The translations under genes were made by a program, and so were the position numbers. Shown here in pieces: positions 44,403-57,384 of a DNA stretch of 64,000 bases. The DNA comes from Brienomyrus brachyistius (lineage: Eukaryota > Chordata > Actinopteri > Osteoglossiformes > Mormyridae). The stretch lies in assembly GCF_023856365.1 (NCBI RefSeq), contig NW_026042743.1:1-64000 (forward strand). Reading direction: 5' to 3'. The notes beneath the pieces were generated by a model, which did no database searches, had not been told where the DNA came from, and saw only the letters and a program-made list of their open reading frames with translations. Positions within the stretch are counted from its first letter, which is position 1; every line of letters starts with the position of its first letter.

Positions 44403-45951
44403 GCTACTGAACTGTGACTCCTAACACATCAAGAGTGAATCGGTGGAAACAAAAATATTTAGGTTCTTTGCATTTTTGGAGTATTTTACTTTCTGTGCCT
44501 GTTTGTACATTGTTCACAGCCATAATACTTTATAATTACAAGGTAGTTTTATGTTAGAGCTCTTGCTCCAATAAATATGTGCCTTGTAATTAACTAAATT
44601 CTAGGCTATTCAGTTTTTTTTGCCCTCGTGATGGTCGTGGGTTGTGAAAAAAGCCTTCTTCTTAGGGGTACCGCTGGGGCCAGCCGGGCGTATGTCGTGG
44701 CTTCAGTGAGTACTTATGTTTGTCATGCTGCCTGTGTACTTTATAGCGGCACAACATATTTCTGCAAATTGCATGCGTCAAATTGTCTGTCTCTCTTAAA
44801 AAATATGAAGTGTCACCAAAATTTTAAACGGGGAATCAATCTCAATGAAAAATATTCGTCAAGTAACGTTTCTAAAATAATATAGACATACTAATAATTA
44901 TATATTAATAAATCGGATGAACGATGCATCCCAAATTGTATCCGCTGCGCACTTCTTAATCAGGGCAATCGCATCGTGGAGGTTTCTGCAGACGCCCAAA
45001 AAGACTTACTTAAGAAAACTGTTGCATGATAATTTGTACCATTTTCAAGGGTGGGGGGCGTGCAGTAGATGCCCCCTTTATTTTTGTGCTTCTGCCGTTC
45101 AAACCGAGCAGCACTGAGTTTGTCATGGCACCTGACGCCAAATCTACTGCTTAGCTGCTACAGACAGAACTATCTTCAAATCACCACTAGGGGGTGTCAA
45201 TGCTGCAGCTTCGTTCTATGGTTGATCTTTTTCAAAGACAGTTTTTTTTCTCTCTCTCCACATAATCAACTTAACTGATTAGCGTGCTTTCATAGTAATG
45301 GTTTTTAATCCGTGTTAATCTTCTGAACAATGACTAGTAAAGGTTCTATGAGGTTGTCCTACTTACTATGGATTTTAAGTTTTTTATCAAGGTGTTAAAA
45401 CGTACCACAGTTGCCAGTCCTGTGTTTTATGTCTAGCAATTTGTACAGTTTCTTCAGTATAAACACATGCCATGATCTGTGAGAATCTCCTCCAGAACTC
45501 TGCATTTCCTCAAGATCTTTTTGTAATATTGCATCATGGCACTGCTCAGAACAACACAGATGGTGCATAACAACACAAGGGAGTACAAGACAACATGGTG
45601 CAGAAACAGTGCGATACAAAGCAGGACAAAACTGGATGATACGTGGTCAGTGGTGGATAAAGTGCAGTAACAGCTGTACAGTGCAGCTGCCGTGGAAATG
45701 ACTGTTACAGGGGATGCAAAAGCTGCAGGTTTGAATTGTTTGGCGAATGAAGCTGTTCATGAATCTGCTAGTCAGTGTTTGTGGATGGTGGTCAGAGTCC
45801 TGGATTATAGACTGAACCTTGTTACTGTGGCAGTTAAAGTACAGCTGGTCAATGGAGGGCAGTTCAGTGCGAATGATGTTCTTAACAGACTTCGCAATGT
45901 ACTGCCTTCCTGTCATGTGGCTCCACCATACCATAGTACTACTGTAAGAAC

Positions 45952-46963
45952 TAGGGATGTAACGATACATTCAACTCACCATTTGATACGATTCACGATT
46001 CTGAGTTCACGATACAATTTTCTCATTTTTTGCAGAATGAGCTGCAGACAAATATATTCAAAAATATTCTTATATTTATCTTTCTGAACTGTTGACACTG
46101 TTGTGAACAGTGCAACTGAATTTGAATAAAATACTGTTGAAAAAAATCCCAAATCAAAATAAGTAAATAAAAAAAAATAAATCAAATAAATAAGCTAAGG
46201 TTTGCATGTGCAGCTTTTTAGCGTGCTTTGCCCTTTTAATAATCTTCACTCTGCTCACGGTGGTGCCAGTGGACCTGTTTGTGTATGTTATCAGTCTATT
46301 ACAATGTTTGCATGCAGTTTATGTCTTGTCTGTGCTTTTCTCGCTGTTTCCTCCTCGTTTGTGATTACCGGAAAGCTAATATGCTGCCACACCGCCAATT
46401 GAAGATCGGGCGGTGCGTCCATCCATCCATTTTCTGAAACCACTTAATCCCAACTGAGATCGCGGGGGAGACCGGAGCCTATCCCGGGAACAAGGGGCGC
46501 AGACAGGAACCAAGCCCAGGCAGTCACCTACACACCGCAGGTCGCACACACTCACACAACTACAGGGCCAATTTAGACTCACCAGTCAACCTATCCTGCA
46601 TGCTTTTGGACCGTGGGAGGAACCTGGAGTCCCCGGCGAAAACGGGGAGAGCATGCGAACTCCACACAGAAAGGGCCCTGGACCGAAGCCAGCACTAACC
46701 ACTGTGCCGTCCTCAGTTTCAAATTCATTCATCATCTCGCGTTCACTCAAAACCAAAAACTGACGTACGATGTCGACGTGATACGCAGTGACATCTGACG
46801 TCAAACTCACATTGTGAAATCAAATGTAATATTACACCAGTTTTTCTGTTAAAGTACTGTGAAGTACTCCTACAATAGTGATTCATTTTCCACATCAGCC
46901 GGTTTAAATCTTCATGCATTTGCACCGATTTTTAACTGATTTGTGATTCATCATTACATGCCA
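45952..46963. mobile_element. Degraded hAT-like element (R3)
   Basis: Copy of 24862-25873; contains both R3 private substitutions. Confidence 0.6.
46419..46712 (-). mobile_element. SINE-like retroposon, minus strand (R3)
   Basis: Copy of 25329-25622. Confidence 0.8.
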
Positions 46964-47292
46964 GGGCCAGCAGCTCTGCATGGCTCGACCCTCATAAACA
47001 TTCTCCACACATGCTGTTCAGGCAGTGGCCACAGAAATTCCCCCAGTGAACTTTATGCTTTCTGTCGGAGAGTATGCTGTGTTCTGGCCTTAAACCCTGC
47101 ATACTACTTTGCAGACTTTGATCCTCTTAACAACAATTGGCATTTCTGGTGGCTGAATATCCATCCATCCGTCATCCAACTGCATGCTTAAAAGCTGTGA
47201 ATAATAGTAATAATTCTTAAAATTGCAACTATCTAGAATTTCAGCCTAGTTACTCAGCTAAATTACTATTTAAACCTAGAATAATTTCTATA

Positions 47293-47647
47293 AGGGGCGG
47301 CATGGTGGTGCAGTGGTTAGCACTGTCGCCTCACACCTCTGGGACCCGGGTTCGTGTCTCCGCCTGGGTCACATGTGTGTGGAGTTTGCATGTTCTCCCC
47401 ATGTCGTTGTGGGGTTTCCTCTGGGTACTCCGGTTTCCCCCCACAGTCCAAAAACATGCTGGGGCTAATTGGAGTTGCTGAATTGCCCGTAGGTGTGTGT
47501 GTGTGAGTGGATGGTGTGTGAGTGTGCCCTGCGATGGGCTGGCCCCCCATCCTGGGTTGTTCCCTGCCTCGTGCCCATTGATTCTGGGATAGGCTCCGGA
47601 CCCCCCGCGACCCAATAGGATAAGCGGTTTGGAAAATGGATGGATGG
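47293..47647 (+). mobile_element. tRNA-headed SINE-like retroposon (R3)
   Basis: Copy of 26203-26557. Confidence 0.9.
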
Positions 47648-48851
47648 ATAATTTCTATATGTGTGATAGAATCAAAAAATATTTTGTTTTACATATAAAT
47701 CTTCACAAGGTGTATTACACATGGTATTCCCCAGACACCGCCACCCCAACAGATGCTTTGTTTGTTAAGACAATAGCTCAGAAAGTGGTTGATCGATCTT
47801 TTGCAGCTTTTACCAAGGTTTGTACAAGCCAAAATTAAATTTTGAAACGGATCCCTGCCACACCCTGCCCTCCTGAACCTCCCGTTTCCTCCCTAGTGTG
47901 GTATAACGTGCCATGCCTGTTCCGCGTTTGTTTTACCTCTCCTTCCTGCCCTTGTGTTACTCATTTCAGGTGCCTCTAGTTTGCTCCCTGCTTAGCCTTG
48001 TATAAATGTGCTTCTCAGTCCTGCCTTTAATGTTGCTGCTGCTGTTTGCCTGTGTGTTCTTCCCTGCTTATGATTCCCCCGTGATCCAGTTGTGATCCAG
48101 TTGTCTTCATATCATGTATTCACATTCCTCAGCTGAGAGTGAACAAAGTTCTGTGGAAAGTATCTGACTACAGATAGACTTTCACCCAGTTCTCTGCGGG
48201 AGCTCTGATTACAGAGTGACTCCCCGACTACTTCTGAAGCCCTTCCTTAAGTATCCAGACCAGGTGATGGCATGTTTCTGAAGACTGACTAATTTCGGTC
48301 AATGGTTAATTTTAGGGGCATTGCTGACCTTGGTTCTCAAGTCCCCAGCCAATCAGATCACTTTAGGGGGTGGTTGTAATTCCCTTGTTCTACCATGAGA
48401 GAATCTCTCTCAGTTTGGTGGGTTGAGCCGAAGTTTCTGTATTTCTCTTAGGAAAAGCTATACTGCCTTAAATCTGAGAGTATAATACTCCTCGTCTCAT
48501 GCCTATTCAAACGAGACCAAACATGCGTGTATTTGTCCCTAACATCTATGTGTGCTGAGTTATCCTGTTTATAGTGGAAAAGGTGTCTGTGTCTGGAGGC
48601 TGACAGCTGTTGTTGCTGTGGATTGATTGTGGAACTCTGGTCACTCCGGGGGTGAAAGGTCTTGCTTTTTCTGTGCTGCTCCAGTTATTCCTATCCAGTC
48701 TCTCAGGAGCCGGCAGGCCTTTGCCTTCCTTAAAAGGGGTGGTTTGACGAGTTGAGTCCAGTCTTGCCTGGGCCAGCGGAGCTCTGAAATAGACTGATGC
48801 AGGCTGATCAGAGTTGGGGCCTGCAGGACCTATAAGTTTTATGTCCTTACA

Positions 48852-50095
48852 GAATGTAAGTGGCATCATACTAAACTAGTGGTGTTCGAACTAGCATGGA
48901 AAGAGGCTATGGGTAGCTACAAAAAGGCTCTTAGTGCCGCCAAATCATTTAGTATCTATCAGAACTAATTGAAATAAACAAAAATAATCCTAGATTCCTA
49001 TTTACTATGGTGTCCAAGCTGACTAATAACCAGACCACTGGTTATTTTCCAGTGACGACTTTATGAAACTTTTTGACCAAAAATATGCTCAATTAAACAG
49101 AACATTTTGAATATTGAATATTGGTTAACCAGTCAGAACTGATGTACTTAATTTTATCTTCAAATTCATCTACTTGTATGCTAGAACCTGTTCCATCAAA
49201 ATTATTCAGCGATGCTCCCAGCATTGATTGAACCGCTACTAGCAATAGTTAAACTAAAACATATAATCATATTACCCCAATTTTATCTTCACTGCACTGG
49301 CTGCCAGTTAGATTTCGTGTTGACTACAAAACACTGCTCTTAACCTATAAAGCTGTAAATGGTCTTGCACCGCAGTATGTGAGTGACCTCATTTGCGTTC
49401 CGAATCATACACTTAGATGACGAGATGGAGGTATTCTATCCGTACCCAGAATAAAGAACATTACCTTTGGGGGAAGAGCATTTGCTCATAAAGCACCACA
49501 GCTATGGAATAAACTTCCTATTAGTGTTCGGAACTCAGACACAATCTCTGCTTTTAAGTCAAGGCTTAAGATGTACCTCTTTCGCCAGTCTTTTGGATAG
49601 TTAAATCTTCTTTTCTAAGGTGAATGGGAAATCTGGAGGTTCATAGTTATTTGAGATTGAAGGGGAAAGGGGGGATTGGTGCTGTCGTCCTGCCACTCTC
49701 GCCGATCACTTAAGCTGTGGATGGGAGGTGGCTTGACGCCAAAACCTCTGTAAACCCTCATGCCTGTGCTTCCTTCCAGGTCACTCTTTTAGGCAGGCTG
49801 TCATAGTTGCTTTAGTCCTGCCGGTTAGGTGTAGGGCAATAACTCTTCTCCATCTTCTCTTTTTCGAGCTGATACCGAGCCGACTACACCGTGTGAACCC
49901 GCACCTGGACTCCTGGATATAACTACATGAAACCAACTGGGACTTTATAACTATATGAACTCTAATGAATGTCAATGTAAATGCAGTTTCATGCTCCTTG
50001 GTCGCCCAGAGGAGGATGGGGTCCCCTTCTGAGTCTAGGTTCCACTCAAGGTTTCTTCCTGCTAGAGGGAGTTTCCTTGCCACTGTCGCCTCAGG
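48852..50095 (+). mobile_element. LINE remnant (R3)
   Basis: Copy of 27762-29006. Confidence 0.75.
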
Positions 50096-50141
50096 CTTTT
50101 AAATATAAATATAAATATATAAAATATATAAAATATATTTT

Positions 50142-50215
50142 TGGCCACAACCGGGATTCGAACCCCGGTCTCCCGTGTGAAAGGCGGCGATCTTACCACT
50201 ACACTATCCAGCAAC
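50142..50215 (-). tRNA. tRNA-Glu(TTC)-like copy 1 (A3)
   Basis: Equivalent of 29052. Confidence 0.5.
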
Positions 50216-50412
50216 TATATAATATAAGGGAGATTTACGGGAAAATACTAATACGGGAGGACGGCGGGAAAGAGAAGTAAAATACGGTAGTTTCCCGGCC
50301 AAAACGGGAGGCTCCAGTATCCCTTACATTTTAAGACAGGAAATATAAAATAATATAAATTATATAAAATATAATATAAATATAAATATATAAAATATAT
50401 AAAATATATTTT

Positions 50413-50486
50413 TGGCCACAAACGGGATTCGAACCCCGGTCTCCCGTGTGAAAGGCGGCGATCTTACCACTACACTATCCAGCAAC
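50413..50486 (-). tRNA. tRNA-Glu(TTC)-like copy 2 (A3)
   Basis: Equivalent of 29323, with the same CACAAACGGG variant. Confidence 0.45.
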
Positions 50487-50712
50487 TATATAATATAATA
50501 TATATATATATATATATATTATAAGGGAGATTTACGGGAAAATAATACGGGAGGACGGCGGGAAAGAGAAGTAAAATACGGTAGTTTCCCGGCCAAAACG
50601 GGAGGCTCCAGTATCCCTTACATTTTAAGACAGGAAATATAAAATAATATAAATTATATAAAATATAATATAAATATAAATATAAATATATAAAATATAT
50701 AAAATATATTTT

Positions 50713-50786
50713 TGGCCACAACCGGGATTCGAACCCCGGTCTCCCGTGTGAAAGGCGGCGATCTTACCACTACACTATCCAGCAAC
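50713..50786 (-). tRNA. tRNA-Glu(TTC)-like copy 3 (A3)
   Basis: Equivalent of 29623. Confidence 0.5.
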
Positions 50787-50989
50787 TATATAATATAAGG
50801 GAGATTTACGGGAAAATACTAATACGGGAGGACGGCGGGAAAGAGAAGTAAAATACGGTAGTTTCCCGGCCAAAACGGGAGGCTCCAGTATCCCTTACAT
50901 TTTAAGACAGGAAATATAAAATAATATAAATTATATAAAATATAATATAAATATAAATATAAATATATAAAATATATAAAATATATTTT

Positions 50990-51063
50990 TGGCCACAACC
51001 GGGATTCGAACCCCGGTCTCCCGTGTGAAAGGCGGCGATCTTACCACTACACTATCCAGCAAC
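50990..51063 (-). tRNA. tRNA-Glu(TTC)-like copy 4 (A3)
   Basis: Equivalent of 29900. Confidence 0.5.
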
Positions 51064-51668
51064 TATATAATATAAGGGAGATTTACGGGAAAATACTAAT
51101 ACGGGAGGACGGCGGGAAAGAGAAGTAAAATACGGTAGTTTCCCGGCCAAAACGGGAGACTTGACAGCTATGGCTGTCTCTGGCCACGCCCCCTACAGTC
51201 GGTCCGGCCCCTGTTCGCGTGTTCGCGAAAACGACTTCATTTATTTTCTTATTGATTTATCGACAGACTTTTTAGACGTTATAATAACAACACTCTATTG
51301 ATCCCCCTCTTACTGTCCATGATACACAATGACGAGACACATGTTCACTAATGACGAGAACTATTCTATTTTTCATGCCGGGGGTCCTTCAAATCTTACA
51401 TTTACAAATCTTGTTCTTGTTCTCTGCTTTCTCCTTTCTCGTTCCCGTAGATATATATTATTATACGGAGATTTACGGAGTCTTCAAAGACGGTCCGGCT
51501 CCAGCTCAAGGATCACTGTTGCTGTGGTGTAGATCAGCTGATCTGTAGTAGTCTTCTACGTACATCTTCTAGTAGACCTTCTGAGGGTACTTCACGCATT
51601 CTTGGTCGGAGGGTCCAGGTTTCCAGCTTAGCTTATTTCTTATTTCTCAGGTCAGCTGCTCTTGTTTG

Positions 51669-51925
51669 CCGTCCTCAGTTTCAAATTCATTCATCATCTC
51701 GCGTTCGCTCAAAACCAAAAACTGACGTACGATGTCGACGTGATACGCAGTGACATCTGACGTCAAACTCACATTGTGAAATCAAATGTAATATTACACC
51801 AGTTTTTCTGTTAAAGTACTGTGAAGTACTCCTACAATAGTGATTCATTTTCCACATCAGCCGGTTTAAATCTTCATGCATTTGCACCGATTTTTAACTG
51901 ATTTGTGATTCATCATTACATGCCA
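51669..51925. mobile_element. Right part of the degraded hAT-like element (R4)
   Basis: Equivalent of 25617-25873; the left part is removed by the R4 deletion. Confidence 0.55.
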
Positions 51926-52254
51926 GGGCCAGCAGCTCTGCATGGCTCGACCCTCATAAACATTCTCCACACATGCTGTTCAGGCAGTGGCCACAGAAAT
52001 TCCCCCAGTGAACTTTATGCTTTCTGTCGGAGAGTATGCTGTGTTCTGGCCTTAAACCCTGCATACTACTTTGCAGACTTTGATCCTCTTAACAACAATT
52101 GGCATTTCTGGTGGCTGAATATCCATCCATCCGTCATCCAACTGCATGCTTAAAAGCTGTGAATAATAGTAATAATTCTTAAAATTGCAACTATCTAGAA
52201 TTTCAGCCTAGTTACTCAGCTAAATTACTATTTAAACCTAGAATAATTTCTATA

Positions 52255-52609
52255 AGGGGCGGCATGGTGGTGCAGTGGTTAGCACTGTCGCCTCACACCT
52301 CTGGGACCCGGGTTCGTGTCTCCGCCTGGGTCACATGTGTGTGGAGTTTGCATGTTCTCCCCATGTCGTTGTGGGGTTTCCTCTGGGTACTCCGGTTTCC
52401 CCCCACAGTCCAAAAACATGCTGGGGCTAATTGGAGTTGCTGAATTGCCCGTAGGTGTGTGTGTGTGAGTGGATGGTGTGTGAGTGTGCCCTGCGATGGG
52501 CTGGCCCCCCATCCTGGGTTGTTCCCTGCCTCGTGCCCATTGATTCTGGGATAGGCTCCGGACCCCCCGCGACCCAATAGGATAAGCGGTTTGGAAAATG
52601 GATGGATGG
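52255..52609 (+). mobile_element. tRNA-headed SINE-like retroposon (R4)
   Basis: Copy of 26203-26557 with the same target duplication. Confidence 0.9.
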
Positions 52610-53813
52610 ATAATTTCTATATGTGTGATAGAATCAAAAAATATTTTGTTTTACATATAAATCTTCACAAGGTGTATTACACATGGTATTCCCCAGACAC
52701 CGCCACCCCAACAGATGCTTTGTTTGTTAAGACAATAGCTCAGAAAGTGGTTGATCGATCTTTTGCAGCTTTTACCAAGGTTTGTACAAGCCAAAATTAA
52801 ATTTTGAAACGGATCCCTGCCACACCCTGCCCTCCTGAACCTCCCGTTTCCTCCCTAGTGTGGTATAACGTGCCATGCCTGTTCCGCGTTTGTTTTACCT
52901 CTCCTTCCTGCCCTTGTGTTACTCATTTCAGGTGCCTCTAGTTTGCTCCCTGCTTAGCCTTGTATAAATGTGCTTCTCAGTCCTGCCTTTAATGTTGCTG
53001 CTGCTGTTTGCCTGTGTGTTCTTCCCTGCTTATGATTCCCCCGTGATCCAGTTGTGATCCAGTTGTCTTCATATCATGTATTCACATTCCTCAGCTGAGA
53101 GTGAACAAAGTTCTGTGGAAAGTATCTGACTACAGATAGACTTTCACCCAGTTCTCTGCGGGAGCTCTGATTACAGAGTGACTCCCCGACTACTTCTGAA
53201 GCCCTTCCTTAAGTATCCAGACCAGGTGATGGCATGTTTCTGAAGACTGACTAATTTCGGTCAATGGTTAATTTTAGGGGCATTGCTGACCTTGGTTCTC
53301 AAGTCCCCAGCCAATCAGATCACTTTAGGGGGTGGTTGTAATTCCCTTGTTCTACCATGAGAGAATCTCTCTCAGTTTGGTGGGTTGAGCCGAAGTTTCT
53401 GTATTTCTCTTAGGAAAAGCTATACTGCCTTAAATCTGAGAGTATAATACTCCTCGTCTCATGCCTATTCAAACGAGACCAAACATGCGTGTATTTGTCC
53501 CTAACATCTATGTGTGCTGAGTTATCCTGTTTATAGTGGAAAAGGTGTCTGTGTCTGGAGGCTGACAGCTGTTGTTGCTGTGGATTGATTGTGGAACTCT
53601 GGTCACTCCGGGGGTGAAAGGTCTTGCTTTTTCTGTGCTGCTCCAGTTATTCCTATCCAGTCTCTCAGGAGCCGGCAGGCCTTTGCCTTCCTTAAAAGGG
53701 GTGGTTTGACGAGTTGAGTCCAGTCTTGCCTGGGCCAGCGGAGCTCTGAAATAGACTGATGCAGGCTGATCAGAGTTGGGGCCTGCAGGACCTATAAGTT
53801 TTATGTCCTTACA

Positions 53814-55057
53814 GAATGTAAGTGGCATCATACTAAACTAGTGGTGTTCGAACTAGCATGGAAAGAGGCTATGGGTAGCTACAAAAAGGCTCTTAGTGCC
53901 GCCAAATCATTTAGTATCTATCAGAACTAATTGAAATAAACAAAAATAATCCTAGATTCCTATTTACTATGGTGTCCAAGCTGACTAATAACCAGACCAC
54001 TGGTTATTTTCCAGTGACGACTTTATGAAACTTTTTGACCAAAAATATGCTCAATTAAACAGAACATTTTGAATATTGAATATTGGTTAACCAGTCAGAA
54101 CTGATGTACTTAATTTTATCTTCAAATTCATCTACTTGTATGCTAGAACCTGTTCCATCAAAATTATTCAGCGATGCTCCCAGCATTGATTGAACCGCTA
54201 CTAGCAATAGTTAAACTAAAACATATAATCATATTACCCCAATTTTATCTTCACTGCACTGGCTGCCAGTTAGATTTCGTGTTGACTACAAAACACTGCT
54301 CTTAACCTATAAAGCTGTAAATGGTCTTGCACCGCAGTATGTGAGTGACCTCATTTGCGTTCCGAATCATACACTTAGATGACGAGATGGAGGTATTCTA
54401 TCCGTACCCAGAATAAAGAACATTACCTTTGGGGGAAGAGCATTTGCTCATAAAGCACCACAGCTATGGAATAAACTTCCTATTAGTGTTCGGAACTCAG
54501 ACACAATCTCTGCTTTTAAGTCAAGGCTTAAGATGTACCTCTTTCGCCAGTCTTTTGGATAGTTAAATCTTCTTTTCTAAGGTGAATGGGAAATCTGGAG
54601 GTTCATAGTTATTTGAGATTGAAGGGGAAAGGGGGGATTGGTGCTGTCGTCCTGCCACTCTCGCCGATCACTTAAGCTGTGGATGGGAGGTGGCTTGACG
54701 CCAAAACCTCTGTAAACCCTCATGCCTGTGCTTCCTTCCAGGTCACTCTTTTAGGCAGGCTGTCATAGTTGCTTTAGTCCTGCCGGTTAGGTGTAGGGCA
54801 ATAACTCTTCTCCATCTTCTCTTTTTCGAGCTGATACCGAGCCGACTACACCGTGTGAACCCGCACCTGGACTCCTGGATATAACTACATGAAACCAACT
54901 GGGACTTTATAACTATATGAACTCTAATGAATGTCAATGTAAATGCAGTTTCATGCTCCTTGGTCGCCCAGAGGAGGATGGGGTCCCCTTCTGAGTCTAG
55001 GTTCCACTCAAGGTTTCTTCCTGCTAGAGGGAGTTTCCTTGCCACTGTCGCCTCAGG
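53814..55057 (+). mobile_element. LINE remnant (R4)
   Basis: Copy of 27762-29006. Confidence 0.75.
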
Positions 55058-55103
55058 CTTTTAAATATAAATATAAATATATAAAATATATAAAATATAT
55101 TTT

Positions 55104-55177
55104 TGGCCACAACCGGGATTCGAACCCCGGTCTCCCGTGTGAAAGGCGGCGATCTTACCACTACACTATCCAGCAAC
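55104..55177 (-). tRNA. tRNA-Glu(TTC)-like copy 1 (A4)
   Basis: Equivalent of 29052. Confidence 0.5.
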
Positions 55178-55374
55178 TATATAATATAAGGGAGATTTAC
55201 GGGAAAATACTAATACGGGAGGACGGCGGGAAAGAGAAGTAAAATACGGTAGTTTCCCGGCCAAAACGGGAGGCTCCAGTATCCCTTACATTTTAAGACA
55301 GGAAATATAAAATAATATAAATTATATAAAATATAATATAAATATAAATATATAAAATATATAAAATATATTTT

Positions 55375-55448
55375 TGGCCACAAACGGGATTCGAACCCCG
55401 GTCTCCCGTGTGAAAGGCGGCGATCTTACCACTATACTATCCAGCAAC
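55375..55448 (-). tRNA. tRNA-Glu(TTC)-like copy 2 (A4)
   Basis: Equivalent of 29323 with a private change, CACTATACTATCC on the plus strand, which falls in the A-box region. Confidence 0.42.
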
Positions 55449-55674
55449 TATATAATATAATATATATATATATATATATATTATAAGGGAGATTTACGGG
55501 AAAATAATACGGGAGGACGGCGGGAAAGAGAAGTAAAATACGGTAGTTTCCCGGCCAAAACGGGAGGCTCCAGTATCCCTTACATTTTAAGACAGGAAAT
55601 ATAAAATAATATAAATTATATAAAATATAATATAAATATAAATATAAATATATAAAATATATAAAATATATTTT

Positions 55675-55748
55675 TGGCCACAACCGGGATTCGAACCCCG
55701 GTCTCCCGTGTGAAAGGCGGCGATCTTACCACTACACTATCCAGCAAC
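55675..55748 (-). tRNA. tRNA-Glu(TTC)-like copy 3 (A4)
   Basis: Equivalent of 29623. Confidence 0.5.
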
Positions 55749-55951
55749 TATATAATATAAGGGAGATTTACGGGAAAATACTAATACGGGAGGACGGCGG
55801 GAAAGAGAAGTAAAATACGGTAGTTTCCCGGCCAAAACGGGAGGCTCCAGTATCCCTTACATTTTAAGACAGGAAATATAAAATAATATAAATTATATAA
55901 AATATAATATAAATATAAATATAAATATATAAAATATATAAAATATATTTT

Positions 55952-56025
55952 TGGCCACAACCGGGATTCGAACCCCGGTCTCCCGTGTGAAAGGCGGCGA
56001 TCTTACCACTACACTATCCAGCAAC
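55952..56025 (-). tRNA. tRNA-Glu(TTC)-like copy 4 (A4)
   Basis: Equivalent of 29900; last copy before the R5 head. Confidence 0.5.
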
Positions 56026-56624
56026 TATATAATATAAGGGAGATTTACGGGAAAATACTAATACGGGAGGACGGCGGGAAAGAGAAGTAAAATACGGTAG
56101 TTTCCCGGCCAAAACGGGAGACTTGACAGCTATGGCTGTCTCTGGCCACGCCCCCTACAGTCGGTCCGGCCCCTGTTCGCGTGTTCGCGAAAACGACTTC
56201 ATTTATTTTCTTATTGATTTATCGACAGACTTTTTAGACGTTATAATAACAACACTCTATTGATCCCCCTCTTACTGTCCATGATACACAATGACGAGAC
56301 ACATGTTCACTAATGACGAGAACTATTCTATTTTTCATGCCGGGGGTCCTTCAAATCTTACATTTACAAATCTTGTTCTTGTTCTCTGCTTTCTCCTTTC
56401 TCGTTCCCGTAGATATATATTATTATACGGAGATTTACGGAGTCTTCAAAGACGGTCCGGCTCCAGCTCAAGGATCACTGTTGCTGTGGTGTAGATCAGC
56501 TGATCTGTAGTAGTCTTCTACGTACATCTTCTAGTAGACCTTCTGAGGGTACTTCACGCATTCTTGGTCGGAGGGTCCAGGTTTCCAGCTTAGCTTATTT
56601 CTTATTTCTCAGGTCAGCTGCTCT

Positions 56625-57133
56625 TGTTTGGGATGTGCTTGACCGGCGTATACGACAGCGTGTACCAGTTCCCACTAATATCCAACAACTTCGCACAGCC
56701 ATTGAAGAGGAGTGGACCAACATTCCACAGGCCACAATTGACAATCTGATAAACTCTATGCGAAGAAGATGTGTTGCATTGCATGAGGCAAATGGTGGTC
56801 ACACCAGATACTGACCGGTTCTGAGTCCCCAGACCCCCAATAAAGCAAAAAACTGCACATTCCAGGGTGGCCTTTTATTGTGGGCAGTATAAGGTACACC
56901 TGTGCACTACCCATGATGTCAGATCAGCATCTTGATGTGGCACACCTGTGAGGTGGGATGGATTATCTCAGCAAAGCAGAAGTGCTCACTATCACACATT
57001 TAGACTGATTTGTGAGAAATGTTTGAGAGAAATGGTAATATTGTGTATCTGGAATGAATTGTAGGTCTTTAAGTCCATCTCATGAAAAATGGGAGCAGAA
57101 ACAAGAGTGTTGCGTTTATATTTTTGTTCAGTA
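56625..57133 (+). mobile_element. Tc1 3' half (R5)
   Basis: Copy of 20436-20944. Confidence 0.92.
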
Positions 57134-57384
57134 TAGAATAAGCCCAGATTTATGTTTATTCAGTGGAGATAAGTACAACCTCTAAAGATAGGCCTACACC
57201 CGTTTTGGCAGTGTCTCCGGATCCCATGACAAATAATGCCTTCAGTACATCCTCCTCAACCCACACTGAAAGCAGAAGTGCTATGGGCTTTGCAAACGGT
57301 TTGCCGACATCACTCCTATACGTCCAATGATGACATTCACACCGTCTCCAGGGTGATGTTCCCTGACTCGCAGGGTCACTTGTG

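Larger units (their letters stand above)
41021..51157. repeat. Large tandem unit R3 (10137 bp)
   Basis: R1 shifted by 21090. Private differences noticed: T at 46252 (A elsewhere) and A at 46745 (G elsewhere). Confidence 0.95.
50096..51157. repeat. Array A3: 4 tRNA-like MITE units
   Basis: Same layout and spacing as A1. Confidence 0.9.
51158..56119. repeat. Large tandem unit R4, internally deleted (4962 bp)
   Basis: Head block to 51668 matches R1 at offset 31227. From 51669 it matches R1 at offset 26052, so bases equivalent to 20442-25616 (5175 bp) are absent. The Tc1 fragment, the broken gene, the CAGGGACGG MITE and nearly all of the minus-strand SINE are lost. Confidence 0.95.
55058..56119. 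repeat. Array A4: 4 tRNA-like MITE units
   Basis: Layout as A1 and A3. Confidence 0.9.
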
